Program-made: the position numbers and the translations under genes
Assembly (NCBI GenBank): GCA_947627685.1
Contig: CANQWZ010000068.1
Coordinates: 1-6,784, forward strand
Reading direction: 5' to 3'
Source: an uncultured Bacilli bacterium
GTDB lineage: Bacteria > Bacillota_I > Bacilli_A > ML615J-28 > CAG-313
Length of the DNA: 6,784 bases
The notes under the pieces: model-generated
What the model was told of the DNA's origin: nothing
Seen by the model: the letters and a program-made list of their open reading frames with translations, nothing else
Databases searched by the model: none
Shown: piece after piece, positions 6,300 through 6,784 of the stretch
How positions within the stretch are numbered: position 1 is the stretch's first letter
Layout: the number at the start of each line of letters is the position of its first letter

Positions 6300-6784
6300 A
6301 TGAAAAAAAATAAAATAACCTTTTTGGCAACCATATTAATAATACTAGGCTGTATTTTTACTTTTGGTTGCAAAAAATGTAAAAAAGAAGAAAACTTCAG
6401 TGTTAAGTTTATCGTTGAAGAAAGTGTTGTTTTAGAAAAAGAAGTTGCCCAAGGCTATACCTTAGTTGATGAAGACTTTCCTCAAAATCCAACTAAAGAT
6501 AACTATGATTTTGTAGGTTGGTATGTTGATAGTCTTAAGATTAGTGCTGGTTTTGTTATCAATGCTAATACAACTGTTGTAGCAAAGTTTGCCGAAAAAC
6601 AAACCCCGGTTAAACAAGATGGTAGTAAAGCATATCCTTATTTGATTGCAAGTGCTTCTGATTTAATTAACTTCGCTGATAGAATCAATCATATTGATGA
6701 AGAAACTGAAGATCTTGATTATTATCAAGCCAATTTTGCTTTAACAAATGATATTGATATGAAAGGTGTTAATTTTACCCCTAT
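6300..6784 (+). CDS. 3'-truncated paralogous surface lipoprotein: signal peptide, InlB B-repeat, GLUG header
   Basis: From ATG at 6300 the frame stays open to the window edge (161 full codons). Residues 1-23 are an export signal (MKKNKIT, hydrophobic core). The best lipidation site is Cys24 (F-T-F-G-C), which aligns with Cys24 of the preceding protein, although the residue three before it is Thr rather than Leu. Cys18 (I-I-L-G-C) is an alternative. Residues 33-97 are an InlB B-repeat (FSVKFIVEE ... NYDFVGWYVD ... TTVVAKF). Residues 107-130 (DGSKAYPYLIASASDLINFADRIN) are the same GLUG-type header as in the upstream protein, followed by YYQANFALTNDIDM, the first beta-helix strand. The ~85-residue linker found upstream between these domains is missing, so this is a shorter paralog rather than a copy. 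The rest of the protein, presumably a GLUG helix and more modules, lies beyond the window. Confidence 0.9.
   Translation, partial: MKKNKITFLATILIILGCIFTFGCKKCKKEENFSVKFIVEESVVLEKEVAQGYTLVDEDFPQNPTKDNYDFVGWYVDSLKISAGFVINANTTVVAKFAEKQTPVKQDGSKAYPYLIASASDLINFADRINHIDEETEDLDYYQANFALTNDIDMKGVNFTP

Noticed and set aside
6170..6373. 67-codon - strand open frame spanning the junction of the second and third genes
   Set aside because: It overlaps two real genes and their ribosome binding site in antisense. The I/F/N-rich product is typical of reverse-complemented AT-rich coding sequence.
1..6784. Mycoplasma-type genetic code (TGA as tryptophan)
   Set aside because: All tryptophans in the three proteins use TGG and no in-frame TGA occurs across roughly 2,200 codons, so there is no evidence for code 4.
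1..6784. CRISPR array, tRNA/rRNA gene, insertion sequence or phage element
   Set aside because: No short regularly spaced direct repeats, cloverleaf-like sequence, transposase motif or terminal inverted repeats were seen. All larger repeats are protein modules within coding frames.

Overview
The window is strongly AT-rich and packed with genes on the + strand only. It carries parts of three consecutive genes for large secreted surface proteins: one cut off at its 5' end (positions 1-2115), one complete (2255-6283) and one cut off at its 3' end (6300 to the window edge). Clear AGGAGG-type ribosome binding sites, a TTG start, lipoprotein signal peptides and TGG as the only tryptophan codon (no in-frame TGA) point to a low-GC Gram-positive bacterium using the standard bacterial code. 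An uncultured gut-type Bacilli or Mollicutes relative that still uses code 11 would fit. This is inference from style; no marker gene is present to fix the taxon.

Layout. The first protein begins inside the end of an InlB B-repeat-like (Listeria-Bacteroides, Flg_new) domain and continues as about seven beta-rich modules with a recurring G-T-[WY] ... F-[DN]-G-x-G signature. The last two modules are a recent tandem duplication. A 139-bp gap follows. It holds a strong hairpin with a T-rich tail, other short pairings that compete with that hairpin, and a possible -10 box. The second protein is a 1342-residue predicted lipoprotein: signal peptide II, one InlB B-repeat, a small beta linker, a GLUG-type beta-helix with a ladder of about seven G-G-L-V-G-like turns at a ~34-residue period, then about eight G-T-W-type modules. 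The third begins 16 bp downstream with its ribosome binding site overlapping the previous stop codon. It repeats the same plan: MKK..., G-C-K-K-C-K, InlB B-repeat, GLUG header.

Taken together, this is a tandem array of paralogous, modular surface lipoproteins. Genes two and three look like one transcript. Gene one is separated from gene two by a terminator-like hairpin that ends only 24 bp before the gene-two start. No enzyme active site, transposase, RNA gene, CRISPR array or phage gene is visible. The likely general role is cell-surface display or adhesion. No ligand can be inferred from the sequence.
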